NCBI GenBank assembly: GCA_903970515.1 | Contig: CAJCJA010000037.1 | Span: forward strand, 22,281 to 86,280 | DNA length: 64,000 bases | From: Candidatus Saccharibacteria bacterium CG_4_10_14_0_2_um_filter_52_9 | GTDB lineage: Bacteria; Actinomycetota; Acidimicrobiia; Acidimicrobiales; RAAP-2 | Direction: 5' to 3' | Position numbers and translations under genes: made by a program | Shown: one piece after another, positions 34,823 to 43,354 of the stretch | Position numbering within the stretch: the first letter of the stretch is position 1 | Layout: each line of letters begins with the position of its first letter | The notes under the pieces: generated by a model | The model's database searches: none | What the model saw: only the letters and a program-made list of their open reading frames with translations | What the model was told of the DNA's origin: nothing

Positions 34823-35932
34823 GTGAAAATAACGAACGTTGAGAGTTTCACCGTCCTCGCCCCGGGTGCCAATCCACCCTTCGCGTGGCGACACGGACTG
34901 CCCGGGAGCTTCGGTGACAGCCACGTGGCGGTGCTTCGCATCTCGACTGACGACGGCGTCGAGGGAGTGGCGATTGCGCCCCGTCCGGGCAGTGGCGTCA
35001 TCGTGGCTGACCTCGTCGAACGCGTGTTGCGCGACGAGTTGATTGGTGCGGACCCGTTGCAGCGTGAGTTCCTATGGCATCGGATGTGGGAACTGGATCG
35101 CGTGTTGGAGTTCCCTATCAACGTTCTGGGCTTAGTCGACACTGCGCTGTGGGACCTCGCGGGAAGACTCTATGGCGCACCGACCTGGGAGGTCCTGGGC
35201 GGTCACCGCAGTGAGATCGAAGCGTACGCCTCGACCACGACGTTTCGCACGCAGGAGGAATTCCTCGACGTGGCGACCCAGTGCCTCGAGTTAGGATTTT
35301 CGGCCATCAAACTTCACGCGTGGGGTGACCCGCGACGCGACGCGACGCTCTGCCTCGCTCTTCGAGATCACGTTGGTCCCGACATTGCACTTATGTACGA
35401 CGGTTCGGCGGGTTTCGATCTCGCCGACGCCGTCTACGTGGGTGACGCCCTCTCGGAGGCGAACTACCTCTGGTACGAGGAACCGATCCGCGAATTCAGT
35501 ATCACCGCGTACAAGTGGCTCGCCGAGAGAGTGCGCGTACCACTCAACGTCGCCGAGACGTCCGATGGTGCTCACATGAACACGGCCGACTTCATCCAGA
35601 GCGGTTGCGCGACGTACGTACGTACCAGCACCGAACTGCGCGGTGGCTTCACGGGAGCGATGCGAATCGCCCACCTCGCGGATTCATTTCGACTCCGAGC
35701 CGAACCGCACGGCAACACGATCTACGCTCGCCATCTTTGCATGGCGATATCGAACTGCACGTACTACGAGTCCTTGGTGACTTCCAATCCAGTACGGCGC
35801 GAAGACGGCATTAACGCACGAGGCATCGTTGCGGCGCCACCAGGTCCAGGAGTCGGCTTACCGATGGGTCCCCACTATCCGGCCGAACTGGAACCGTACG
35901 TCGTCGACCTTTCGTCGACGATCGTGCCGTAG
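34823..35932 (+). CDS. Mandelate racemase/enolase-superfamily protein, probable sugar-acid dehydratase
   Basis: A 369-residue TIM-barrel protein. Metal ligands align as Asp193 (MYDGSAG), Glu219 (WYEEPI) and Glu245 (NVAETSDG). The acid/base positions are unusual: the first-strand motif K-x-K is Lys163-Leu-His165, and the Asp partner of the C-terminal histidine (His296 in AEPHGN) appears to be Ser or Thr (268-269). It probably removes water from a C5-C6 aldonate or uronate-derived acid; the substrate is unknown. GTG 34823 follows GGGGGGA. Confidence 0.85.
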   Translation: MKITNVESFTVLAPGANPPFAWRHGLPGSFGDSHVAVLRISTDDGVEGVAIAPRPGSGVIVADLVERVLRDELIGADPLQREFLWHRMWELDRVLEFPINVLGLVDTALWDLAGRLYGAPTWEVLGGHRSEIEAYASTTTFRTQEEFLDVATQCLELGFSAIKLHAWGDPRRDATLCLALRDHVGPDIALMYDGSAGFDLADAVYVGDALSEANYLWYEEPIREFSITAYKWLAERVRVPLNVAETSDGAHMNTADFIQSGCATYVRTSTELRGGFTGAMRIAHLADSFRLRAEPHGNTIYARHLCMAISNCTYYESLVTSNPVRREDGINARGIVAAPPGPGVGLPMGPHYPAELEPYVVDLSSTIVP

Positions 35933-36010
35933 TGAAAATGAGGGAAGTACCGCGATGCAATTCGATCAAGAAACAACAAAAGGTAAACAGACAGAAAGGG
36001 AACAGAAAGA

Positions 36011-37357
36011 ATGAGTTCACCGATGAGAAGTAAAGAATGGCGCAGGGGGCTTCGTCCGAAGTTGCGATCCTCGGTGTTGGCGATTGTCGCCTCCGCCTTG
36101 GGCGTCGCGACATTCGGCGTCGCGACCAGCGCTTCAGCGGCTGCAGCGAAGAAGCCAACGATCACTATCTGGGTTGACTCGACTCGCGAGCCGCAGGTTA
36201 AGGCGTACGAGAAGGCTCACCCCGGCGTGAAGATTGACCTCGTCGTCTACAACGGTAATGCCAATGGATCAGGTGTTTTGCAGTCAAAGATTGCGCTGGA
36301 CAATCGGGTGGGCAGCGGTTGGCCCGACATTGTCTTCAGTGAAGAGAACAATGACGCCGCCTCCTTGGCGAGTTCACAGTTCCATTATCCAGCGGCGTTG
36401 AACAACGGCACCGTGCCCAGCAAGGTCCTTGGCGGCTACGCCGCGGGCTCGCTCGCTGGTTGCACGGTGAACGGCAAAGTGTATTGCCTCCGCAACGACT
36501 TGGCAATGAATCTGCTGTTCTACAACAGTGCGTTGATGACCCAGTTTGGCTACACGGTACCGACCACGTGGCAGGGCTGGGCCGCAATTGGTGCAGAGGT
36601 TGCGACCCAACACCCCGGCTACATCGTGGGAAGCGTGGGCGACAACTGGGACGACGACATCTACCTCTGGCCGAGTGAGTGCCACGTAGACGACGTGATC
36701 AAGACCGACACGATCGTGATCAATGGCGCGGACCCGAACTGCACCCGCGCGACGCAATTGATTGACCCACTGGTGAAGGCCGGCTCGGTCACCACCGACA
36801 GCGTCTTCTCGTCGACGTTCGGCACGACGTTCAAGGACAAGATCCTCATGATGGTGGGCCCGGCGTGGTACGGCCAGTACCTCTTCCCGGGCCTCCAGGC
36901 GAATGGTGACCTCGCGGTCGCGGACCCCTTGAGTTGGGGAAGCGGTCCAACGGTGACCGGTGAAGTGGGCGGTGGACTCTGGTTCATGTCCTCTCACGTC
37001 TCGGGTGCCACGAAGGCACTGACGGCATCGATCTTGACGTGGCTGTCGACGTCGTACGGAAGCCAGGGAATCTCACCTGGATATCCCGCGTACGTTGCGG
37101 ACGAAACGGCGTGGATCGCTGGACAGCAGGCGTCCGGTCTGTATTCGAACCAGATTGCACCGGTGTTCGCCAAGGCGGCAACCGAAGTGTGGTCGGGATG
37201 GTCGCCCGTGCCGTGGAGCACTGACTCTGTCTTTGGCAGCACGGTCGTGACCGGGATCAACTCGGGACAGACGCTGACCTCTCAGCTTGCCGGCTTCGCA
37301 TCGCAATTGGCGGACTACGCCCAGAGCGATGGTTACACCGTCGTCACAACTCCGTAG
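36011..37357 (+). CDS. ABC sugar transporter, extracellular solute-binding protein (family 1)
   Basis: A 448-residue binding protein with a Sec signal peptide ending near ATSASA-A (about residue 41). The mature part starts KKPTITIWVDSTREPQVKAYEKAHPGVKIDLV, typical of family 1 carbohydrate-binding proteins. There is no lipobox cysteine, so unlike most Gram-positive binding proteins it lacks an obvious lipid anchor. AGAAAGA precedes the ATG. It leads the transporter genes, 78 bp after the enolase-family gene. Confidence 0.93.
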   Translation: MSSPMRSKEWRRGLRPKLRSSVLAIVASALGVATFGVATSASAAAAKKPTITIWVDSTREPQVKAYEKAHPGVKIDLVVYNGNANGSGVLQSKIALDNRVGSGWPDIVFSEENNDAASLASSQFHYPAALNNGTVPSKVLGGYAAGSLAGCTVNGKVYCLRNDLAMNLLFYNSALMTQFGYTVPTTWQGWAAIGAEVATQHPGYIVGSVGDNWDDDIYLWPSECHVDDVIKTDTIVINGADPNCTRATQLIDPLVKAGSVTTDSVFSSTFGTTFKDKILMMVGPAWYGQYLFPGLQANGDLAVADPLSWGSGPTVTGEVGGGLWFMSSHVSGATKALTASILTWLSTSYGSQGISPGYPAYVADETAWIAGQQASGLYSNQIAPVFAKAATEVWSGWSPVPWSTDSVFGSTVVTGINSGQTLTSQLAGFASQLADYAQSDGYTVVTTP

Positions 37358-37372
37358 TAGTAGGAAGATTCA

Positions 37373-38308
37373 ATGAAATCGGTCGTGTCTACTGACGCCC
37401 AATCCCCTCAGGGCACGACCGATTCATTGAGCTCGAAGTTGCGACGTAAGAGGAAGAATGGGGTAGCCGGGTACGCCTTCGTATCCGGCTACTTCATTCT
37501 GCTCGCACTCTTCGGCGTCGCTCCCGCGGTGTACGCGATTTGCCTGGCGTTCACCTCAACGGGTGGTCACTTCGTCGGACTGTCCAACTTCATCAAGACC
37601 GGAGAGGACTTCCGCTTCATTCCCGCGTTCGAGAACGTGGCCGAGTACCTGCTCATATGGCTGGGCTCACTCGTCGTGATCGTGATCGGGCTGGCACTAA
37701 TGCTGCACAGCATCGCGAGGAAGGTCAGTGCAGCATTTCGTTTCGTCTTTTACCTGCCCGGAGCGCTCGCGGGCGCCGCGAGCGTGCTCGTGTGGTTGTT
37801 TATGTTGGATCCCACGGTGAGTCCATGGCGACTCTTCCTTGGCGTCTTCGGATTCCAGAACTTAGGTCAGACGATCCTTCCCGGTCACCTTCCATTGATT
37901 TTTGCGATCATCGCGTTTTGGGCCGGTGCGGGCGGATGGATTGTCGTGACCTATGGCGCTCTCAACAACATTCCTAACGAACTCATCGAAGCGGCCGAAC
38001 TCGACGGTGCCGGACCTCTACAGACGGCGATCCGTATCAAATTGCCACTCATCAAAAAGTGGATCACGTTCATGTTGATCCTCGCCTTTGCCGCTGGGAC
38101 ACAGCTTTTCGTCGAACCTCAACTTGTCGGTGAAGCGAGTCTCGGGTTGATAAGTCCGACGTGGTCACCCAACGAGTTGGCGTATTATTTCGCGTTTCAA
38201 AACAACAATTTCAACTACGCGGCGGCAATCTCCGTCGATCTATTGGTTATTGGACTTCTTTGTGCGGCCGTACTCGTCTTTCGAACAAAACTCTTCGAGG
38301 TGGAATGA
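37373..38308 (+). CDS. ABC sugar transporter permease (MalF/UgpA-like)
   Basis: A 311-residue membrane protein with six main helices. The ATPase-contact EAA loop reads NELIEAAELDGAGPLQTAIRIKLPLI, with the conserved EAA and Gly. It follows the binding-protein gene by 15 bp and overlaps the second permease by ATGA (38305-38308). Forms a heterodimeric channel with it. Confidence 0.94.
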   Translation: MKSVVSTDAQSPQGTTDSLSSKLRRKRKNGVAGYAFVSGYFILLALFGVAPAVYAICLAFTSTGGHFVGLSNFIKTGEDFRFIPAFENVAEYLLIWLGSLVVIVIGLALMLHSIARKVSAAFRFVFYLPGALAGAASVLVWLFMLDPTVSPWRLFLGVFGFQNLGQTILPGHLPLIFAIIAFWAGAGGWIVVTYGALNNIPNELIEAAELDGAGPLQTAIRIKLPLIKKWITFMLILAFAAGTQLFVEPQLVGEASLGLISPTWSPNELAYYFAFQNNNFNYAAAISVDLLVIGLLCAAVLVFRTKLFEVE

Positions 38309-39186
38309 CGATGCGATTCTTTAATCGAGTCTGGACTCGAACATTTTCATACATCGTGTTATTGGCCTTCACCGCGTTCTTCATGGTGCCGGTGATTTGG
38401 CTGTTGTTCTCCCCTTTCAAGACCGACCATCAACTGATAAGCGAGAACCCTTTCGCACTGGGTACGTTGGAGAATCTCGGCCACGCGGTGCGCGTGATGT
38501 TCACGTTCGAGGATTATTCGCTGCTCAATTGGCTGAAGAATTCGGCGATCTATTCCTTCGGTGGCATCTTTATCGCACTAATCTTCTCGATTCCCGCGGG
38601 ATACGGTCTCGCCCACACCCAGTTCATCGGGCGACGGACCTTGCTCGGCATCACCCTGTTCGTCATGATCATGCCCGCCACGGCACTCGTGCTGCCCTTG
38701 TTCCTGGAAGCGAACTCGGTGCACGCAGTGGGGACACCACTCGCGGTCATCCTTCCGTTTTCGTTCTTCCCGTTCGGGGTCTACCTGGCCTACATTTTCT
38801 ATTCGTCGTCGGTTCCCAAGGACTTACTTGCCGCGGCGCGCATTGACGGCTGCAATGAATGGGACGTGTTTCGCCGCATCGCGCTCCCCTTGGCGCGACC
38901 GATTGTCGCACTTGTGACATTCTTCGCGTTCGTCGCGAACTGGAACAACTTCTTCCTCCCCTTCGTGATGCTGCCGAACAGCACGAATTATCCCCTTCCG
39001 ATCGGCCTCCAGGACTTGTTGTCGACGACGCCGGCGTTCAATCCTGGACAAGGCGGACAGGTCGGCATCTACCGCCCCGAGTTGGCTGTTGCCACGATCG
39101 TCGCCATGGCGCCCGTCATGATCGTGTTCCTCTTCGCGCAGCGCTCGCTCGTTTCGGGGCTGCTCGCTGGGTCCACGAAGGAATAG
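38305..39186 (+). CDS. ABC sugar transporter permease (MalG/UgpE-like)
   Basis: A 293-residue membrane protein with six helices; the EAA loop is DLLAAARIDGCNEWDVFRRIALPLARP. ATG 38305 overlaps the stop of the first permease (ATGA), implying coupled translation; a second ATG two codons later is also possible. It has the long periplasmic loop between the last helices usual for carbohydrate porters (STTPAFNPGQGGQVG). Confidence 0.94.
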   Translation: MTMRFFNRVWTRTFSYIVLLAFTAFFMVPVIWLLFSPFKTDHQLISENPFALGTLENLGHAVRVMFTFEDYSLLNWLKNSAIYSFGGIFIALIFSIPAGYGLAHTQFIGRRTLLGITLFVMIMPATALVLPLFLEANSVHAVGTPLAVILPFSFFPFGVYLAYIFYSSSVPKDLLAAARIDGCNEWDVFRRIALPLARPIVALVTFFAFVANWNNFFLPFVMLPNSTNYPLPIGLQDLLSTTPAFNPGQGGQVGIYRPELAVATIVAMAPVMIVFLFAQRSLVSGLLAGSTKE

Positions 39187-39293
39187 TGATCCGCGTGCCC
39201 CACGAGATGAACCATCCACGATCGCTATGTCTCGCATCAACCACCCCCGGCTCTTCTCGTCCGTCGAGGAAGAACGCATGAAAGGAAGCACCG

Positions 39294-40481
39294 ATGGCTC
39301 CCGTCTCTCTTGAGAAGCTGACGAAGGTCTACCCGAATGGTTTTGAAGCCGTTCACGAATTTGACCTCGAAGTCGCCGACGGCGAGTTCATGATCCTCGT
39401 GGGACCGTCGGGATGTGGAAAGACGACGGCAATGAGGATGGTGGCGGGACTCGAGGAGATCTCGAGCGGCGTGTTACGTATTGATGGTGTCGTGATGAAT
39501 GATGTGTCGCCTCGAGATCGCGACATTGCGATGGTCTTTCAAAATTACGCACTCTATCCGCACATGACCGTTGGCGAGAACATTGGATTCGCCTTGAAGA
39601 TGAAACACATTCCGAAGGACGAGATTGAGAAGAAGGTCCGCGAGACGGCGGAGATCCTTGGACTCACCGAGTGGATCGATCGGAAACCGGCGCAACTCTC
39701 GGGGGGTCAGCGCCAGCGAGTTGCGATGGGACGTGCCATCGTTCGCGAACCGAAAGTGTTCTTGATGGATGAACCACTTTCGAACCTCGACGCGAAGCTT
39801 CGAGTGCAAATGCGCGCTGAAGTTGCGAGGATCCAACGTCGGCTCGGCGTCGCGACGATCTACGTGACCCACGACCAAGTCGAAGCGATGACGATGGGCG
39901 ACCGGGTCGCCGTGATGCGATCGGGGGTCGTGCTCCAGTGCGACAAGCCCCAGACCATCTACGACCATCCACTCAACCTCTTCGTCGCGGGTTTCATGGG
40001 ATCACCGTCGATGAATTTGTTCGAGGTCCACCTCGGGGAGGGAGGTCGCACTCTCTTTTTGGGGACTCAAAAGGTGGAACTGCCCGCGACCGTTCTCGCG
40101 GCGAAGCCTTCACTGGTGAAATTCGCCAACAAGGACGTCGTCGTGGGGATACGGCCGGAGAGTCTCATGATTGCTGGCACCAAGACCAACGACAACGCGA
40201 AGGATTTCGTGTTCTTCGAAGGCGACGTCGATCTCGTCGAAGCGTTGGGTTCAGAGATCCTCGTGCATTTTTCGACTGACGCACACCGAGTGGAGGCGGA
40301 GGGTGTGTACAGCGACGACGCCGAGGGCCTCGACGCGGGATTGATCACCCAACGTGGTGAGGGGGTGGCCCGCGTGCCCCCCGAGACCCAACTGGTCATC
40401 GGCGAACGAGTTCGACTCCAGGTAAATCCCAAGCGGCTGTTTTTCTTTGATCCAGCCACGGGCCTAGCGCTGAGTGAATAA
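39294..40481 (+). CDS. ABC sugar transporter ATP-binding protein (UgpC/MsmK-like)
   Basis: A 395-residue ATPase. Walker A GPSGCGKTT is at 37-45, Q-loop FQNYALYPH at about 82-90, signature LSGGQRQRVAMGRA at 135-148 and Walker B VFLMDEPLSNLD at 155-166. A C-terminal MalK-type regulatory domain with TOBE segments follows. It belongs to the carbohydrate uptake-1 family, whose ATPases can serve several porters. A 107-bp gap separates it from the second permease, so a separate start point is possible. Confidence 0.95.
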   Translation: MAPVSLEKLTKVYPNGFEAVHEFDLEVADGEFMILVGPSGCGKTTAMRMVAGLEEISSGVLRIDGVVMNDVSPRDRDIAMVFQNYALYPHMTVGENIGFALKMKHIPKDEIEKKVRETAEILGLTEWIDRKPAQLSGGQRQRVAMGRAIVREPKVFLMDEPLSNLDAKLRVQMRAEVARIQRRLGVATIYVTHDQVEAMTMGDRVAVMRSGVVLQCDKPQTIYDHPLNLFVAGFMGSPSMNLFEVHLGEGGRTLFLGTQKVELPATVLAAKPSLVKFANKDVVVGIRPESLMIAGTKTNDNAKDFVFFEGDVDLVEALGSEILVHFSTDAHRVEAEGVYSDDAEGLDAGLITQRGEGVARVPPETQLVIGERVRLQVNPKRLFFFDPATGLALSE

Positions 40482-40686
40482 GAAGGTTGGTATGTGGTGC
40501 AGACGGCGAAATGGCGTCCTTCGATGTCGCACGGCGACGCTATCGAGATGACGTGAGGTCGCGCTTCTACGTTAACCTCGACCGACGAATCCACCCGATT
40601 GCGCACGGCGTTTCCTCGGCGCGGGTGGGCCGGCATGGCTGAGGTCTTGTCGCAATTCCCTGTCGAAAAGTGAATGGAGAATGGCT

Positions 40687-41481
40687 ATGACACAAAGTGA
40701 TATCGGCGTCAGTGCGAGCAGTGACGCGAAGGAATTTAGAGGACTGCGAGCGATTGTCACCGGTGGTGCTTCGGGCATCGGACGCGCGGTCGCGGAGCGT
40801 CTCCTTCGCGAGGGAGGTCGTGTCGCGGTACTCGATCTCGACATCTCCGGTGTCGGCACCGAATTCCTCGTCGCTCAGTGCGACGTGTCGGATTCTGAAA
40901 GCGTGTCGAACGCGGTGCGCGGCGTGGTCGAGGAGTATGGGGGAATCGACATCGTCGTCAACAACGCGGGCATTGGCGCACAGGGCACGGTGGAGGAGAA
41001 CACCGATGACGAGTGGCGCCGCGTGTTCGAAGTGAACGTCTACGGCGTCGTGCGTGTCACTCGCAGCGCACTTCCGTACCTGCGGCTCTCGAAGCACGCC
41101 GCGATCGTCAATACGTGTTCGGTCGCGGCGGACATTGGACTGCCCCGACGAGCTCTGTACAGTGCGACAAAGGGTGCGGTACTTGCGCTTACTCGAGCAA
41201 TGGCGGCAGATCACCTTGGCGAGGGCATACGAGTCAATTGCGTGAATCCCGGCACCGCGGACACCCCGTGGGTGCAACGCCTTTTGGGTCAGGCGGCAGA
41301 TCCTCAACAAGAGCTCGAAGCGCTCTCCGCACGTCAGCCCCATCGACGCTTGGTCAGCGCGGACGAAGTTGCGGGTGCGATTGCGTACCTCGCGAGCCCC
41401 CTTTCGGGTTCGACGACGGGCATCGCACTCAATGTCGACGGGGGTCTCGTGGGGCTGCGAATCCCTCAAGGTCCGGCGTAA
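40687..41481 (+). CDS. Short-chain dehydrogenase/reductase
   Basis: A 264-residue NAD(P)-dependent oxidoreductase. Cofactor loop TGGASGIG at 25-32, NNAG at 92-95, catalytic Ser145 and Tyr158-x3-Lys162 (YSATK). The Asp at 50-52 (LDLD) after the second strand suggests NAD rather than NADP. In this locus it probably oxidises the imported sugar, or a keto-deoxy acid at carbon 4 (inference). ATG 40687 has GGAG seven bases upstream; ATG 40681 is the alternative. The 205-bp gap before it may hold its own promoter. Confidence 0.9.
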   Translation: MTQSDIGVSASSDAKEFRGLRAIVTGGASGIGRAVAERLLREGGRVAVLDLDISGVGTEFLVAQCDVSDSESVSNAVRGVVEEYGGIDIVVNNAGIGAQGTVEENTDDEWRRVFEVNVYGVVRVTRSALPYLRLSKHAAIVNTCSVAADIGLPRRALYSATKGAVLALTRAMAADHLGEGIRVNCVNPGTADTPWVQRLLGQAADPQQELEALSARQPHRRLVSADEVAGAIAYLASPLSGSTTGIALNVDGGLVGLRIPQGPA

Positions 41482-41498
41482 ACAGCGATCACGTGCGC

Positions 41499-42512
41499 TT
41501 AGATCTGCGGATCGACGTGAATTTTTGGACCAGGGCCCGCATGCGATGGTCGCTCGCCCGCGAGGACGCTCGCGACGTCGCCAAATCCAACGGTCGCGGC
41601 AATGAGCGGACGAGGGTCGACGCGTCCCGACGCGAACAACGCAATCGTTTCGTCGAGTGCTGTTGAACCGCTGAGTATGCCGACGGCGGTGACGTCCTTC
41701 AAGGTGAGCGATCGGCTATCGATCTCACTCTTCTCGGCACTGATGCCGATGTAGACAACGCGACCCCCCGGTTCGACCAGGTCGAGTGCGGTCGAAGGGA
41801 GCGTCGCGTCACTCGTCGCGTCGATGACCGCGTCCCACTCGAGTGCGGGAAGGTCCTCTAGATGCCAGACGCCAGCAAAACCGAGGGACGCCGCGAAATC
41901 GATGCTCGATGACGTGATGCCGGCGAGGTGCACCTCGATACCGCGGGACCTGGCAATCAGTCCGGCAAGGAGGCCTATTGTTCCTGGTCCCGCGATTAAA
42001 AGGCGCTCATCCACCTTGAGGGCCGCACCCTCGACGGCGCGAAACGCGTTGGCGCCGGGTTCCACAAGGGCCCCAAGTGCGGCATCGACATTTTCGGGCA
42101 ACGCGTGAAGTGACGTCGCTGGCACGCTCAACTCTTCGCCGAGCGCCCCGGGGAAGTTCCCTCGGACGCCAACTTCCTTGCGATTCTCACAGACGTGTTG
42201 ATGACCCGAGCGACAACGTCGACACGTTCCACAGCCGAGCATGGTGTCGCCCGTGACGCGTTGTCCTAGCCAACGCGGATCGACGCCTTCGCCGATCTTC
42301 GAGACGGTACCCGTCCATTCATGCCCGAGGCGCATCGGGAATTTGGCGTGGCCGTCGAGAAGATACGGCATCTCACCGCGGAAGAATTCGACATCGGTGC
42401 CACAGAGACCTACACGCTGCACGTTGACGACGACAACGCCGCTCGTGGCAACGGGCGTTGCGACGTCGCGTACTTCGCACGTGAACGGCTTGATCAGCTC
42501 GACCGCCCGCAT
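41499..42512 (-). CDS. Zinc-dependent alcohol dehydrogenase (MDR family)
   Basis: A 337-residue medium-chain dehydrogenase. Catalytic zinc ligands Cys37 (GLCGTD) and His64-Glu65 (GHEWTG) are present, with structural zinc cysteines 94, 97, 100 and 108 in GCGTCRRCRSGHQHVCEN. The nucleotide loop is near LIAGPGTIGLLAG. It resembles sorbitol/threonine/sugar-alcohol dehydrogenases. Its ATG overlaps the IclR stop by one base (TAATG), so the two form an operon. It likely oxidises a sugar or polyol intermediate of the same pathway. Confidence 0.9.
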   Translation of the reverse strand: MRAVELIKPFTCEVRDVATPVATSGVVVVNVQRVGLCGTDVEFFRGEMPYLLDGHAKFPMRLGHEWTGTVSKIGEGVDPRWLGQRVTGDTMLGCGTCRRCRSGHQHVCENRKEVGVRGNFPGALGEELSVPATSLHALPENVDAALGALVEPGANAFRAVEGAALKVDERLLIAGPGTIGLLAGLIARSRGIEVHLAGITSSSIDFAASLGFAGVWHLEDLPALEWDAVIDATSDATLPSTALDLVEPGGRVVYIGISAEKSEIDSRSLTLKDVTAVGILSGSTALDETIALFASGRVDPRPLIAATVGFGDVASVLAGERPSHAGPGPKIHVDPQI

Positions 42513-43306
42513 TACTCCTCGTAGTCACCCGCGACGATTGCTCGTAACGTCGCGACGTCGTCGATGAGATCTTGCAGTGGCGTTCGATAGCTCAGTGCGC
42601 TCACGCTGATGGCGCCGGTCGCGATTCGCGGCGACGATAAGAAATAGGGGAACGCGATGCAGTTGACACCCAACTCATTCTCCTCGTTGTCAACGGCGTA
42701 GCCACGCTCGCGAACTTGCTCCAATTGTTGATGAAGGTTCTCCGCGCTGGTGATGGTGTTGGGGGTTTGTGGCGCGAGGGCACGATTCCCAATCCAGTCA
42801 CGAACGTCGTCGAGACTCGATAGTTTGAACGAGAGCATTACCTTGCCGATCGCCGTCGAGTGGGCTGGATTTCGTCCACCGATCATCGAGGTGAGACGAA
42901 TGGATCCGCCCATGGGATCTACCTTGGCGCGGTAGATGATGTGGTGTCCATCGAGGACCGCGTAATGTGCCGTCTCTTCGTAGCGTTCGGCGATTTGGCG
43001 CAAGATGGGCTGGACGCGCACGTGATCGGGTCGCGATTCGTGATGCGAGAACGCCATACGGAGAAATTCGTCGCCCAAGATGTAACGACCTCGCCCGTCC
43101 TTGTTCGCGAGTCCAGCCCGGCAGAGCGACGCGAGTGCTCGATGCACTGTGGGTTTTGGGCTGCGGACGGACTTGGCGATCTCGTCCAGGGTGGCGCCGT
43201 TGGCGTGCCGTGCCAATTCCACCAACACCGATAGGACCCGGTCAGAGCCCACAATTCGTGCCGACTCGGTACCATTGATCGTGAGTGCATCAGGTCTCGT
43301 AGTCAT
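42512..43306 (-). CDS. IclR-family transcriptional regulator
   Basis: A 264-residue regulator with an N-terminal winged helix (VLSVLVELARHANGATLDEIAKSVRSPKPTVHRALASLCRAGL, about 23-65) and a C-terminal effector domain (DGHHIIYRAKVDPMGGSIRL, then AHSTAIGKVMLS). The frame is open far upstream, but ATG 43306, with GGA five bases ahead, gives the normal length. It is divergent from the IlvD/EDD gene with only 48 bp between, so both promoters share one control site. Confidence 0.93.
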   Translation of the reverse strand: MTTRPDALTINGTESARIVGSDRVLSVLVELARHANGATLDEIAKSVRSPKPTVHRALASLCRAGLANKDGRGRYILGDEFLRMAFSHHESRPDHVRVQPILRQIAERYEETAHYAVLDGHHIIYRAKVDPMGGSIRLTSMIGGRNPAHSTAIGKVMLSFKLSSLDDVRDWIGNRALAPQTPNTITSAENLHQQLEQVRERGYAVDNEENELGVNCIAFPYFLSSPRIATGAISVSALSYRTPLQDLIDDVATLRAIVAGDYEE

Positions 43307-43354
43307 GATATTCCATATAGTAGTCATAGATTTCGAGAAACGGAACTGAGAATC
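43307..43354. promoter_or_regulatory. Short divergent IclR/IlvD control region
   Basis: Only 48 bp separate the two starts. Within it TTTC-ga-GAAA (43331-43340) is an inverted repeat and ATTCC/GGAA segments flank it, loosely like IclR sites (TGGAAA...TTTCCA). The assignment rests on position more than on sequence. Confidence 0.4.
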
